DNA of 64,000 bases from positions 201,359 through 265,358 of the forward strand of contig CAVVFX010000013.1 in assembly GCA_963747535.1 (NCBI GenBank), read 5' to 3'. How positions within the stretch are numbered: the first letter of the stretch is position 1; every line of letters begins with the position of its first letter. The notes beneath the pieces were generated by a model. It was not told where the DNA came from. It did no database searches and saw only the letters and a program-made list of their open reading frames with translations. The translations under genes and the position numbers were made by a program. Positions 37,326 through 45,788 of the stretch are shown here, one piece after another. This stretch comes from CAVVFX01 sp963747535. GTDB lineage: Bacteria > Acidobacteriota > Terriglobia > Bryobacterales > Bryobacteraceae.

Positions 37326-38981
37326 CTAGATTCCTTCGCCGCCGGCCAGATCTCCGGCCAGCAGTACTCCATCCTGCTCGAGCAGGCGGATGACTTGTTC
37401 AGTGGCTTCCTTGTCGTCTGCCGGGAGCGCGATTTCGGGTTCGGTCGCGAGGATCGCAACCATTCCGACGGACTCCAGGATTTGCGCCGCGTCTTCGGAT
37501 TCCGCCCTGGAGACCAGGCATCCGCGATCGAAAAGCTTGCGCTCGATCAAGTCCGCGAGGCCGGTGCGCGGCCCGACCGCGACGATTGCGCCTGTATTAC
37601 CGTAGCGGCCCATACGTTCGCCGGGCGTCACTTTGCCGGTTTTCTCTTCGAGTTGGGCTTTGCGCGCCCGCTCCCGGATGACCGGCTGGAGAATCATTCC
37701 GGCGCCGACCGTCAGGTTATTGGTCGGGTCGATCACAATAATGCTGCCGGTGTACCGGTTCTCGCTGTAAGCATCGAAGAACAGCGGACGTGCGGCTTCG
37801 ATTTCGATCACACCAATGGAGTTGAGTTCCAGTTCCGCAACCTTTTCGCGCTCCAGCGTATGGACGTTGAGGCGGTGTTGGATGGATTTAACTTCCGCTT
37901 TAACCATTTGGGACGCATGCTTGATAATATAGGGCTTATGAGTTTCAAGCGGGGCCTGATGCATCCATACAACAGTGGCTTTCAGGTGGCGCGATGCATG
38001 CGGAATACTGCTAGCCGAGGAGATGATATCGCCGCGGCTGATATCGATCTCATCGTTGAGCGTCAAGGTGACCGACATCGGCGCGAAAGCGGTTTGAAGG
38101 TCGCCGTCGAAGGTGGAAATGGTCTTTACAGTTGTACGGCGGCCGGCCGGAAGAACGTACACGGGATCGCCAGGGTGGATGGTCCCGGAGGCGATCTGTC
38201 CGGCATAGCCGCGGAAACTCGCGTCCGGCCGGACCACGCGCTGCACGGGGAAGCGGAAATGGGCGGCATTCGACAGTGCCGGCACATCGACGGTTTCCAA
38301 ATGTTCCAGCAGATTGAGTCCATGGAACCATGGCGTGTTACGGCTCGGCGCAACCACGTTGTCGCCCAGTAAGGCGCTGATCGGCAGGAAATAAGCTTCA
38401 GGCGCGTTCAGTTTCTTCAGGAACGCGGTGAACTCGGTCTCGATCGCGCGGAAAACGCCCTCGTCGAAATTGACGAGGTCCATCTTATTGACAGCAACCA
38501 CCAGGCGCGGGATACCCAGCAAAGAAGCGATGAAGGCGTGCCTTCGGGATTGTTGCAGAACTCCTTGACGGGCATCGATTAAGATGATCGCGAGGTCGGC
38601 CGTCGATGCACCCGTGGCCATGTTGCGGGTGTACTGCTCGTGGCCTGGCGTGTCGGCGATGATGAACTTGCGGCGGGTGGTGGCGAAGTAGCGATACGCG
38701 ACGTCGATGGTGATGCCTTGTTCGCGTTCGGCCCGAAGACCGTCGGTCAGCAGCGAGAAGTCAATGGCTCCGGCCGTTCGGTTGACGGATGCCTTGGCGA
38801 CCGATTTGATCTGGTCCTCGTAGACATTGCGGGAATCGTAAAGCAGGCGTCCGATGAGCGTGGACTTGCCGTCATCGACGCTGCCCGCCGTGGTGAAGCG
38901 CAGCAGATCTTTGCGCCCCTCTCGGGCCAGAAAATCCTCAATAGCAAAAGTCGTGGGAGCTTCGAGCGTGGAAGCCGGCAT
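37326..38981 (-). CDS. cysN: Sulfate adenylyltransferase GTPase subunit CysN with degenerate APS-kinase-like tail
   Basis: A 551-residue protein. The GTPase domain at residues about 25-240 has all motifs: GSVDDGKST, DTPGHEQY and NKMDL. EF-Tu-like domains 2 and 3 follow to about 440. From about 450 on there is extra sequence, TPGERMGRYGNTGAIVAVG then LIERKLFDRGCLVSRAES. It lines up with the start of CysC APS kinase, but the P-loop GLSGxGKST is replaced by GPRTGLADL and the middle of the kinase is gone. It activates sulfate to APS with CysD, driven by GTP. The tail cannot bind ATP in the normal way, consistent with an APS reductase next door. It sits flush with cysD (stop 38982, start 38981). 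Confidence 0.94.
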   Translation of the reverse strand: MPASTLEAPTTFAIEDFLAREGRKDLLRFTTAGSVDDGKSTLIGRLLYDSRNVYEDQIKSVAKASVNRTAGAIDFSLLTDGLRAEREQGITIDVAYRYFATTRRKFIIADTPGHEQYTRNMATGASTADLAIILIDARQGVLQQSRRHAFIASLLGIPRLVVAVNKMDLVNFDEGVFRAIETEFTAFLKKLNAPEAYFLPISALLGDNVVAPSRNTPWFHGLNLLEHLETVDVPALSNAAHFRFPVQRVVRPDASFRGYAGQIASGTIHPGDPVYVLPAGRRTTVKTISTFDGDLQTAFAPMSVTLTLNDEIDISRGDIISSASSIPHASRHLKATVVWMHQAPLETHKPYIIKHASQMVKAEVKSIQHRLNVHTLEREKVAELELNSIGVIEIEAARPLFFDAYSENRYTGSIIVIDPTNNLTVGAGMILQPVIRERARKAQLEEKTGKVTPGERMGRYGNTGAIVAVGPRTGLADLIERKLFDRGCLVSRAESEDAAQILESVGMVAILATEPEIALPADDKEATEQVIRLLEQDGVLLAGDLAGGEGI

Positions 38982-39881
38982 TTAGAAGTATCCCTCGCGC
39001 TTCTTCATTTCCATAGAGCCTTCCTGGTCGTGGTCGATGACACGGTTCTCTCTCTCCGACCGCCGGAAGGAGATCAGTTCTTCAATAATCTTGGGCAGCG
39101 TGTCGGCATCCGATCGAATCGCCCCGGTGCACGGACTACAGCCGAGCGAGCGCATCCGGCACTTGACCATTTGCGGTTTTTCGCCGGGGAGCATCGGGAT
39201 GAACGGCTGTTCGACCGGGATCAGCGAGTCGCCACGTACCATCATGGGCCGCTCTTTGGCGAAGTATAGCGGCACGATGGGAATGTTCTCGGAGTGGATG
39301 TACTGCCAGATGTCGAGTTCGGTCCAGTTGGAGAGCGGGAAGATGCGCAGGCTCTCGCCGGGTTCGATGCGGCTGTTGAACAGGTTCCATAGCTCGGGGC
39401 GCTGATTTTTGGGATCCCATTGGCCGCGGGAGTCGCGGAAGGAGAAGATTCTCTCCTTGGCGCGCGACTTTTCCTCGTCGCGGCGGGCGCCTCCGATAGC
39501 GGCGTCGAAATTCCACTTGGAGAGGCCGTCGAGGAGTGCCTTCGTCTTGAGCAACGCGCAGCAACGCTGGGTCCCGAGCTTAAAAGGCTGCGCCCCGTCG
39601 TCGAGCGCTTCCTGGTTGGTATAGACCAGCAGTTCGACTCCCAGCTCACGGGTGTAGCGATCGCGGAACTCGATCATTTCCTTAAACTTGTATGACGTAT
39701 CCACATGTAACAGTGGAAATGGAATCCGGCCCGGATGGAAGGCCTTCTGGGCGAGGCGAAGAAGCACCGAGGAGTCCTTGCCAATGGAATAGAGCATCAC
39801 CGGACGCTGGAACTCGCTGGCCACTTCCCGGAGGATGTGAATACTTTCGGCCTCCAGAGTCTGGAGGTGTGTCAACCGCAT
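38982..39881 (-). CDS. cysD: Sulfate adenylyltransferase catalytic subunit CysD
   Basis: The ATG at 39881 is chosen, giving MRLTHLQTLEAESIHILREV, the standard family start; a leftward start would add seven residues. The protein has 299 residues, the normal length. The PP-loop is VMLYSIGKDSSVLLRLAQK; further signatures are PLLHVDTSYKF, RRDEEKSRAKER and GCSPCTGAIRS. It makes APS and pyrophosphate from sulfate and ATP, with CysN as GTPase partner. It is the first gene of the operon cysD-cysN-cysH-tauE-NHL; the promoter must lie in the short region above 39890. Confidence 0.96.
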   Translation of the reverse strand: MRLTHLQTLEAESIHILREVASEFQRPVMLYSIGKDSSVLLRLAQKAFHPGRIPFPLLHVDTSYKFKEMIEFRDRYTRELGVELLVYTNQEALDDGAQPFKLGTQRCCALLKTKALLDGLSKWNFDAAIGGARRDEEKSRAKERIFSFRDSRGQWDPKNQRPELWNLFNSRIEPGESLRIFPLSNWTELDIWQYIHSENIPIVPLYFAKERPMMVRGDSLIPVEQPFIPMLPGEKPQMVKCRMRSLGCSPCTGAIRSDADTLPKIIEELISFRRSERENRVIDHDQEGSMEMKKREGYF

Positions 39882-39959
39882 AATATTCCCTGAGGGTAGC
39901 ATAGGGTGAGCCTATACGTCTAGATGTCTATCGACTTTGGGGGGATTCGTTAAACCTTT

Positions 39960-40220
39960 TCAAATCGATGCTGAGTACTGCGCCACCACCGGATCGGCCG
40001 TTAGTAATGTAATCCCCTCCACCCGTGATTGCGCAACCAGTATCCGGTCGAAGGGATCTTTGTGTATCTGGGGCAACTGGTCAACGGCCAGGGCGTGTTC
40101 GCTGGTGATCGTCAGTTCATCATAGCCGTTATCCAGTAGGCCGCGTCGTAACACGGCGGGTCCACCTGAAAGTACCTCCCGTCCGAGCCTCCGTTTGACA
40201 CGATTTCCAGTCCAATTCAC
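39960..40220 (-). pseudogene. PIN-domain toxin (VapC type), N-terminally truncated
   Basis: The 86 residues contain the C-terminal half of a VapC/PIN ribonuclease: ELTITSEHALAVDQLPQIHK, then DPFDRILVAQSRVEG with the conserved acidic Asp, and LLTADPVVAQY. Intact proteins are about 125-130 residues and begin with a LLDTHxLLW strand carrying the first catalytic Asp, which is missing. No antitoxin gene is recognisable upstream (40221-40333 holds only short unrelated frames). It is probably inactive. Confidence 0.7.
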
Positions 40221-40333
40221 CTGGGGGTGATAGCGAAGCCGCCAAAGGAACGAGTTATTACTATGTTAGAGGCGAACAGGAAGACGGTAACATCGTCTGG
40301 CTCTCGCCAATGTGAATCACTTACTAGACCAGT

Positions 40334-40855
40334 GTAGTGTCCGCGAAATAACTGGACCATAGGATTCGTGTGCATCCGTGTCCATCCATGGCCTCAGCAA
40401 CATTTTTTCTGCGATTTTCGCCCACCTTGCGCCACTCATACCAATGGGGCCACGGATGGACACGGATGCACACGAATGAGAATCCTTCGAGGTGGCCCAC
40501 AACGCGATCGGCGCTGGTTTCCTGGGTCTGCGAACGAGCTCTGATCCATGAGCTTGCTCTACGGGGTGTCTGCGCCAAAGCTCAGGTTTCATTCTCTATC
40601 TCTCACAAAGGGAAGTACCTCGGCGGCCGATCTAGTGGCCGGCGAAGAGGTCATCGTCGAGTTGAAGTGCGTGGACCGCTTTGCTAATGAGCATCTGGCG
40701 CGGTGTATTAATTATTTAAAGGCATCAAGTCTAAGCGTTGCGCTGCTCATCAACTTCCAAAAGCCCAAGGTGGAATGGAAACGAGTCCTCCTGGATCGCT
40801 AATTTCGTAGATTTACACCGGCGACCGTTCTGTCCAGTTATTTCGTGGACACTAC
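40334..40855. mobile_element. 522-bp element with 24-bp terminal inverted repeats
   Basis: The ends at 40334-40357 and 40832-40855 are inverted copies matching at 23 of 24 positions (core CGAAATAACTGGAC). Inside, a second inverted pair of about 29 bases (40365-40393 and 40449-40477, core CACGGATGGACACGGATG) flanks a short spacer. The only coding trace is the tail of a GxxExxY gene. No transposase is present, so it may be a MITE-like or decayed element moved in trans. Confidence 0.6.
40548..40802 (+). pseudogene. GxxExxY family protein, C-terminal fragment
   Basis: From about 40626 the frame gives ADLVAGEEVIVELKCVDR followed by ARCINYLKASSLSVALLINF. This is the unmistakable C-terminal half of GxxExxY proteins (PDDEXK-like fold, with D...ELK). 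The N-terminal half containing the GxxExxY motif is absent. It lies inside the 522-bp inverted-repeat element. Intact members are about 125-135 residues and their function is unknown. Confidence 0.75.
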
Positions 40856-40856
40856 A

Positions 40857-40978
40857 GTACTACCAAACTTGCAGAAATTGGCGTACAGTACCGCTTCATC
40901 ACGCGCGCGGCTCTGCATATGACTTCCGGGCCGCGACCGTTAGAAGTGGTTGCGCGAACTTTCGCAACTTAGTACTGG
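40857..40978 (+). repeat. Dispersed intergenic repeat B, copy 2
   Basis: Starts ACCAAACTTGCAGAAATTGG, then GCGTACAGTACCGC, ACGCGCGCGGCTCTGC and, further on, AGAAGTGGTTGCGCGAACTT. It abuts the right end of the 522-bp element. The 116 bases after it, up to the next gene, hold nothing I recognise. Confidence 0.7.
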
Positions 40979-41094
40979 ACAGACTAAAGTCTGTCACACA
41001 AGTCTGGCGAGCGGGTGATTTTTATACATGAGCGGGCGCTGTTTTTCGACTGGCGGACGAGAGTTGCAAAGAATATGCGAACATAGCAATAGAC

Positions 41095-41391
41095 ATGTCA
41101 GGCCGTCGTATTATGGCCCGACCGCTGGCAATACTTCTTCTGCTCGCGGTTCTGGTCTCGCAAATGGTCGCGTTCGCTCCGGGCCACGGGGATGATCCGG
41201 CTACGCACTGCTGCCCGATTTGTCATGCATCTCACACGCCGGTGCTGACTGCGGTCCCGGTGCTGCATCTCGGAACGCCGTTAGTCAGGACCTACTGGCG
41301 TATTACCCCGGAAGCGCTTCCATCGCTCGTTGAAGCAGGAATTCCAGGCACGTCTACTCGTGGACCTCCTTCCCTCTCCTTTTCGCGCTGA
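41095..41391 (+). CDS. Small exported Cys/His-rich protein next to a TonB receptor
   Basis: A 98-residue protein. A hydrophobic segment (LAILLLLAVLVSQMVAFAP) acts as signal or anchor. It is followed by HGDDPATHCCPICHASHTP, a compact His/Cys cluster able to bind a metal. The second ATG at 41113 may be the true start. The pattern of signal, H...HCCPICH and a short tail recalls DUF2946-like exported proteins that accompany metal-related receptors, but the match is not firm. It ends 33 bases before the TonB-dependent receptor, so co-expression is likely. Metal or heme handling is inferred only. Confidence 0.6.
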   Translation: MSGRRIMARPLAILLLLAVLVSQMVAFAPGHGDDPATHCCPICHASHTPVLTAVPVLHLGTPLVRTYWRITPEALPSLVEAGIPGTSTRGPPSLSFSR

Positions 41392-41424
41392 ATCAACTGA
41401 AGGCCGAAGTTCAAGGAGAGGATC

Positions 41425-43983
41425 ATGCTTTATCGACGGGTGCGCAATTGTGCGCTACTGACTATTGTAGTTACTAACTTATTGTCAGCTCAATCGGGCA
41501 GCTCGGGCTCGATCGTAGGAACGGTGACGGACCCATCCGGCGCAACGGTGGCGGGTGCCACGGTGTTGGTTGAGAATCCGGTGAGTCATTATAAGAACCA
41601 AGTCCAGACGGACACCGCTGGTAGCTTCAAGTTCAACAATATCCCGCTTAGCCATTACCAACTCGTGGTGTCCGCGAGTGGATTTGCGGTCGCCGCGAAG
41701 GATATGGAGGTCAGGACGTCGGTCCCGATCACGATCAATTTCAAGCTGCAATTGGCTACCGAAACCCAAACCGTCACAATTTCGGAAGACGCAGGCAACC
41801 TGGTGGAAAGCGTTCCCGTGGCGCACACCGATATCGATGAAAAGCAGTTTTCGCAACTGCCGGTGACCAGCACGGCTTCGGGATTGAGCGACGTGATCAC
41901 CATGTCAGCCCCAGGAATCGTGGCGGATTCGAATGGCATGTTCCATCCGCTGGGCGATCACGCCCAGGTATCCTATATGGTGGACAATCAGCCGATCAGC
42001 GATCAACAGAGCAAGCAGTTCTCCACGCAGCTTCCGGAAGACGCGGTGCAATCGCTGGAAATTATCGAGGGCTCGCCGCTAGCCGAATATGGCGACAAGA
42101 CGAGTCTGGTAGTGAACGCGGTAACGAAGTCCGGCTTGGGACAGAGGCCGTACGGGAGTTTCAGCGCGGATGCGGGATCGTTTGGAACTTACGGCGAGAA
42201 CGCCACCTTCGGCATGGGTACCGAAAAGGTGGGTAACTTTATCGCGTTGAACTCATCGCGCACGGGAAGGTTCCTGGACTCGCCGGAGTTTGCGCCGAAC
42301 CACGACATCGGCAACGCCATGCAGCTTTTCGACCGGTTGGATTACCAGCCTGACGAGAACAATACCCTGCACCTCGATCTGGGATTCGCGCGCAACTGGT
42401 TTCAGATTCCGAATACCTACGACCAGGGTCTGGCGGGCCAGGACCAGAGGCAGCGGGTGCTCTCCTGGAATATTGCGCCGGGTTATGTCCACCTGTTTGG
42501 CAGCACGTTGGCTCTCACTGTCAGCCCATGGTTCCGACAGGACCAGGTCAGCTATTATCCGAGCCGCAATATTTTCGACGATCAGCCGGTAACCATCGGA
42601 CAGAGCCGCCGGCTCGCCAGTACCGGTGTGCGGGCGGACCTATCCTGGGTTCACGGGATTCACAACATCAAAATCGGCGGGCAGGCGGGCGTGGAACTGC
42701 TTCGTGAGTTTGACCAGCTTGGCATTACCGACCCCACGTTCAATGCGCCATGTCTGACCGCGAGCGGCCAGGCTTATGTCGGGACAGCTTCGTGCACCTC
42801 GGCTGGACTCCAGCCGAATCCAAATTTTCAGCCGGGACTAGCGCCTTACGATCTGACGCGCGGCGGGAGCCTCTTCACCTTTCTGGGACGGGCCACCATC
42901 AGGCAGTTCTCCGGGTATATCCAGGACCAGATCAAGTACCACGGGCTGACGGTCAATCTGGGGATTCGCGGCGATGTGTACCACGGGCTGGTGTCGGATT
43001 CCTCGGTTCGGCCACGGGTCGGGATCTCTTACGAGCTCAAACCGACTTCTACAGTAGTGCGGATTTTCTACGCCAAGACCTTTGAGACTCCCTACAACGA
43101 AAACCTGGTCCTCTCGAGTTCCACCGGCGCCGGGGGACTGGGCAATGTCTTCGGTGCGCAAGCCACGGCGCCGCTCCAGCCCGGCAATCGCAATGAATAT
43201 GGGGCGGGACTGCAGCAGGCGGCGGGCAAGCACCTGGTGATCAACGCGGATTACTTCTGGAAGTACACGCACAACGCCTTTGACTTCGATACCCTGCTCA
43301 ATACGCCGATCGTGTTTCCGATTTCCTGGAGAAAGTCGAAGATCGACGGAGTGTCGGCGCGCATCAGCGTTCCTGAGACCCATGGCTTCTCCGCGTTTAT
43401 GACGGTGGGGCACACCCGGGCGCGGTTCTTCGGACCGGAACAAGGCGGCTTGATCTTCAACTCACCGATTGATACCAGCGTGTTTCGCATCGATCACGAC
43501 CAGCAATTTCAGCAGACGACCTATTTGCGGTACCAGTTCGGTAAGCGCGGACCGTGGACGGCGTTCACCTGGAGATTCGACAGTGGCGAAGTGGCCGGGG
43601 ACGTCCAGACTCTGAGCGATGTGCTGGCGTTGACGGCAGACGAGCAGCAGGTGATCGGCACCGCGTGCGGAGGAGTGCCGGCAACGCTCGGGCACCCGAT
43701 TACGTCTTGCGCACCCGGCCAGTTGACGGTTTCGCGGATCGTGATTCCGGCGGTCTACAATGCCGATCACAGTCCCACGCGCATCTCGCCACGCAATCTG
43801 TTCGACGCGGCGATCGGCTCGGACGATCTGTGGGGCAAGTCCGACAAGCGGCACATGACCGCGAAGTTCACGGTGACGAACCTGACCAACGTCGCGGCGC
43901 TTTATAATTTCTTGTCGACTTTCAGCGGGACGCACTGGGTACCGCCGCGGACTTTCCAGGCGGAGATCGGGTATGTTTTTTAG
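41425..43983 (+). CDS. TonB-dependent receptor with N-terminal carboxypeptidase-regulatory domain
   Basis: An 852-residue protein with a signal peptide ending near LLSAQ. Residues about 28-110 form a CarboxypepD-regulatory domain (GTVTDPSGATVAGATVLVEN). Then come a plug domain (PVTSTASGLSDVITMSAPGI, YMVDNQPISDQ) and a 22-strand-type barrel ending in Phe (FQAEIGYVF), the usual outer-membrane sorting end. The CarboxypepD-plug-barrel order is typical of acidobacterial Oar/Cna-B-like transporters. The substrate is unknown; the Cys/His protein upstream hints at a metal or metal complex. AAGGAGAGG lies just upstream of the ATG. Confidence 0.93.
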   Translation: MLYRRVRNCALLTIVVTNLLSAQSGSSGSIVGTVTDPSGATVAGATVLVENPVSHYKNQVQTDTAGSFKFNNIPLSHYQLVVSASGFAVAAKDMEVRTSVPITINFKLQLATETQTVTISEDAGNLVESVPVAHTDIDEKQFSQLPVTSTASGLSDVITMSAPGIVADSNGMFHPLGDHAQVSYMVDNQPISDQQSKQFSTQLPEDAVQSLEIIEGSPLAEYGDKTSLVVNAVTKSGLGQRPYGSFSADAGSFGTYGENATFGMGTEKVGNFIALNSSRTGRFLDSPEFAPNHDIGNAMQLFDRLDYQPDENNTLHLDLGFARNWFQIPNTYDQGLAGQDQRQRVLSWNIAPGYVHLFGSTLALTVSPWFRQDQVSYYPSRNIFDDQPVTIGQSRRLASTGVRADLSWVHGIHNIKIGGQAGVELLREFDQLGITDPTFNAPCLTASGQAYVGTASCTSAGLQPNPNFQPGLAPYDLTRGGSLFTFLGRATIRQFSGYIQDQIKYHGLTVNLGIRGDVYHGLVSDSSVRPRVGISYELKPTSTVVRIFYAKTFETPYNENLVLSSSTGAGGLGNVFGAQATAPLQPGNRNEYGAGLQQAAGKHLVINADYFWKYTHNAFDFDTLLNTPIVFPISWRKSKIDGVSARISVPETHGFSAFMTVGHTRARFFGPEQGGLIFNSPIDTSVFRIDHDQQFQQTTYLRYQFGKRGPWTAFTWRFDSGEVAGDVQTLSDVLALTADEQQVIGTACGGVPATLGHPITSCAPGQLTVSRIVIPAVYNADHSPTRISPRNLFDAAIGSDDLWGKSDKRHMTAKFTVTNLTNVAALYNFLSTFSGTHWVPPRTFQAEIGYVF

Positions 43984-44056
43984 AAAAACATTGGGCCGCT
44001 AAACATCGGGCCACGAATGGACACGAATAAACACGAATAAGGAAAGAGTCCAAGGC

Positions 44057-44084
44057 TACCAGGGCCCGGGTCGATGCCCTGGTA
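44057..44084. terminator. Hairpin between TonB receptor and mrp genes
   Basis: Perfect 9-bp stem, TACCAGGGC with GCCCTGGTA, and a 10-base loop, in the space between two convergent genes. It merges into repeat B copy 3. Upstream at 44012-44038 is a short CCACGAATGGACACGAAT-type footprint like that inside the 522-bp element. Confidence 0.45.
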
Positions 44085-44087
44085 CCA

Positions 44088-44190
44088 ATTTGCAAAAATT
44101 GGCATACGGAACCGCTTGCTCGCGGCTCAGCAACAGCTTCCGAGCCACGACCGTTTAGGGAGTGGTTGCGCGAACTCTTGCTAGTAGGTA
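44088..44190 (+). repeat. Dispersed intergenic repeat B, copy 3
   Basis: CCAATTT-gcaa-AAATTGG hairpin, then ACGGAACCGCTTGCTCGC, GGCTC...GAGCC, and GGGAGTGGTTGCGCGAACTC. It matches copies 1 and 2 in order. It runs directly into the mrp stop codon. Confidence 0.75.
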
Positions 44191-45024
44191 CTAGTCTTCG
44201 ATGGTGATCTTGGGCGCTGGAGCGGCGCTTTCTAGTGCGACGCGGTCGATTGTCCGTCTGGCCAATTCGAAGAATGCGGCGGCGCGCTCGTCGGATTCGC
44301 CGCGCGTCGCTACCGGCCGCCCGGTATCGCCGCCGATCCTGACGACCGGGTCCAGGGGGAGTTCGCCCAGGAAATTGACAGCCATTTCCTTGGCGGTCCG
44401 GCTTCCACCACCCATGCTGAAGACGTCAACCTTCTCGTGGCAGTGGGGGCACTTGAGCCAGCTCATGTTTTCTACCAGACCCAGAACCGGCACCTTCACC
44501 TGGTTGAACATGTGGATGGCTTTGCGCGCGTCTTCGAGCGAGACGTCCGACGGGGTCGTGACGACGATCGCGCCAGTCACCGGCGCGGTCTGAATCAGCG
44601 AGAGCTGCACGTCTCCGGTCCCGGGCGGGAGATCGATGACGAGGTAATCCAGCTCTCCCCAATCGACACCGCGCAGAAACTGCTGAATCACACTGTGCAG
44701 CATGGGTCCGCGCCAGACCAGCGGTTTGTCGCCGGGGCTCAGGAAACCCATGGACATCAGTTTTACCCCGAAGTTTTCGAGGGGCTGGATACGCTCGCCG
44801 CGCGCTTGAGGGGTCCGGTTGATCCCCATCATCAGCGGCACATTGGGCCCGTAGACGTCCGCGTCCAAAAGGCCTACCTTGTGTCCCAGTAACGAGAGGG
44901 CAATGGAAAGATTCACCGAAACGGTCGTCTTGCCGACTCCGCCCTTTCCGGATCCGACTGCGACGATATACTTGACGCCTTGGATGGGGACTTTGGGCAT
45001 CTGGCCTGGCTGGTTGGGACTCAT
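44191..45024 (-). CDS. mrp: Mrp/NBP35 (ApbC) family iron-sulfur carrier ATPase
   Basis: A 277-residue protein with the deviant Walker A GKGGVGKTTVSVNLS, switch region GLLDADVYGPNVP, VIDLPPGTGDVQLSL, and the CxxC pair in LKCPHCHEKV that holds the shared Fe-S cluster at the dimer interface. It lacks the N-terminal MIP18/DUF59 domain of longer forms. It carries and transfers [4Fe-4S] clusters to apoproteins in the cytoplasm. It is monocistronic and divergent from the kai-like cluster. Confidence 0.94.
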   Translation of the reverse strand: MSPNQPGQMPKVPIQGVKYIVAVGSGKGGVGKTTVSVNLSIALSLLGHKVGLLDADVYGPNVPLMMGINRTPQARGERIQPLENFGVKLMSMGFLSPGDKPLVWRGPMLHSVIQQFLRGVDWGELDYLVIDLPPGTGDVQLSLIQTAPVTGAIVVTTPSDVSLEDARKAIHMFNQVKVPVLGLVENMSWLKCPHCHEKVDVFSMGGGSRTAKEMAVNFLGELPLDPVVRIGGDTGRPVATRGESDERAAAFFELARRTIDRVALESAAPAPKITIED

Positions 45025-45290
45025 CCTCTTTATGGTAACCGGAGCCGCAAAAACTCATTGCCGGAAATGTGATGAAGTTCGTGCCATGATTTGGAAGACG
45101 GCTTCGGTGGTCTCTGACGGACGACCCACATCGGTAATACAAACAGAACACGCGATGCCCCGGAACTGTAACTCGCTAGAATTACTTAATTGCCATGAGA
45201 TTGGCGGATACCTACGAATACGCTGAGTTGTCTTACTAATGATTCGCAGAGTGCTAAACTATGAAACGTTCGAGCAAATAAGGGAGCGAA

Positions 45291-45788
45291 ATGCGGCGTT
45301 CCTTGAAACTCAAGGCTACTAATTCCGGCGCCTTTCCAGGCGCACTTCCCAAATGCCCGGCCGGCATTCAAGGGCTTGATGAGGTCACGCTCGGCGGTCT
45401 GCCACGAGCGCGTACCACTCTGGTTTGCGGCAGTGCCGGCTGCGGAAAGACGCTCCTCGGTATGGTATTCCTGGTCCGGGGAACTACCCGGTTCGACGGG
45501 CCGGGTGTGTGTCTGTCGTTTGCAGAAAGCGCCGAGGAACTCGCCTGCAATGTGGCCTCGCTCGGGTTTGACGTCGGTACCCTGATTGCGCGGAAGAAGC
45601 TGGTCATCGATCAGGAAAGGATACTCGTTGGTCGCGTGAGTAGAGCCGCGGCACTTGACGACGCGGTCGCGCAAGAGGAACTGAAGCCGAAGCAATGGGA
45701 GCGGGACCGGAGCGAGATGGCCCAGAGCCGCTCGGTAAACTCAGGACTGCAGGACGGTGTCGGCGGGAAGGCGCGGGGAAGAAGATGA
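45291..45788 (+). CDS. Shrunken KaiC-like protein (internal deletion)
   Basis: A 165-residue protein. Residues about 20-108 match the start of a KaiC/RecA domain (KCPAGIQGLDEVTLGGLP, Walker A CGSAGCGKTLLG, SFAESAEELACNVASLGFD). The frame then jumps at about residue 113 to what looks like the C-terminal charged tail of the same protein type (AQEELKPKQWERDRSEMAQS). About 380 residues are lost relative to a two-domain KaiC, including Walker B of the first domain and all of the second. The join is in frame, and the stop still overlaps the kaiB start in ATGA. ATPase or kinase activity is unlikely; it may be a decayed gene or an assembly collapse between the two RecA repeats. Confidence 0.75.
   Translation: MRRSLKLKATNSGAFPGALPKCPAGIQGLDEVTLGGLPRARTTLVCGSAGCGKTLLGMVFLVRGTTRFDGPGVCLSFAESAEELACNVASLGFDVGTLIARKKLVIDQERILVGRVSRAAALDDAVAQEELKPKQWERDRSEMAQSRSVNSGLQDGVGGKARGRR

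Noticed and set aside
37305..38372. Plus-strand frame of 355 codons opposite cysN
   Set aside because: A GC-skew shadow of cysN, with no domain and no start signal.
39960..40220. Active VapBC toxin-antitoxin pair
   Set aside because: The first third of the PIN domain and any antitoxin gene are missing.
45025..45290. Gene or riboswitch between mrp and the kai-like cluster
   Set aside because: Only short frames without ribosome sites and no conserved aptamer pattern were seen; it is most simply a divergent promoter region.
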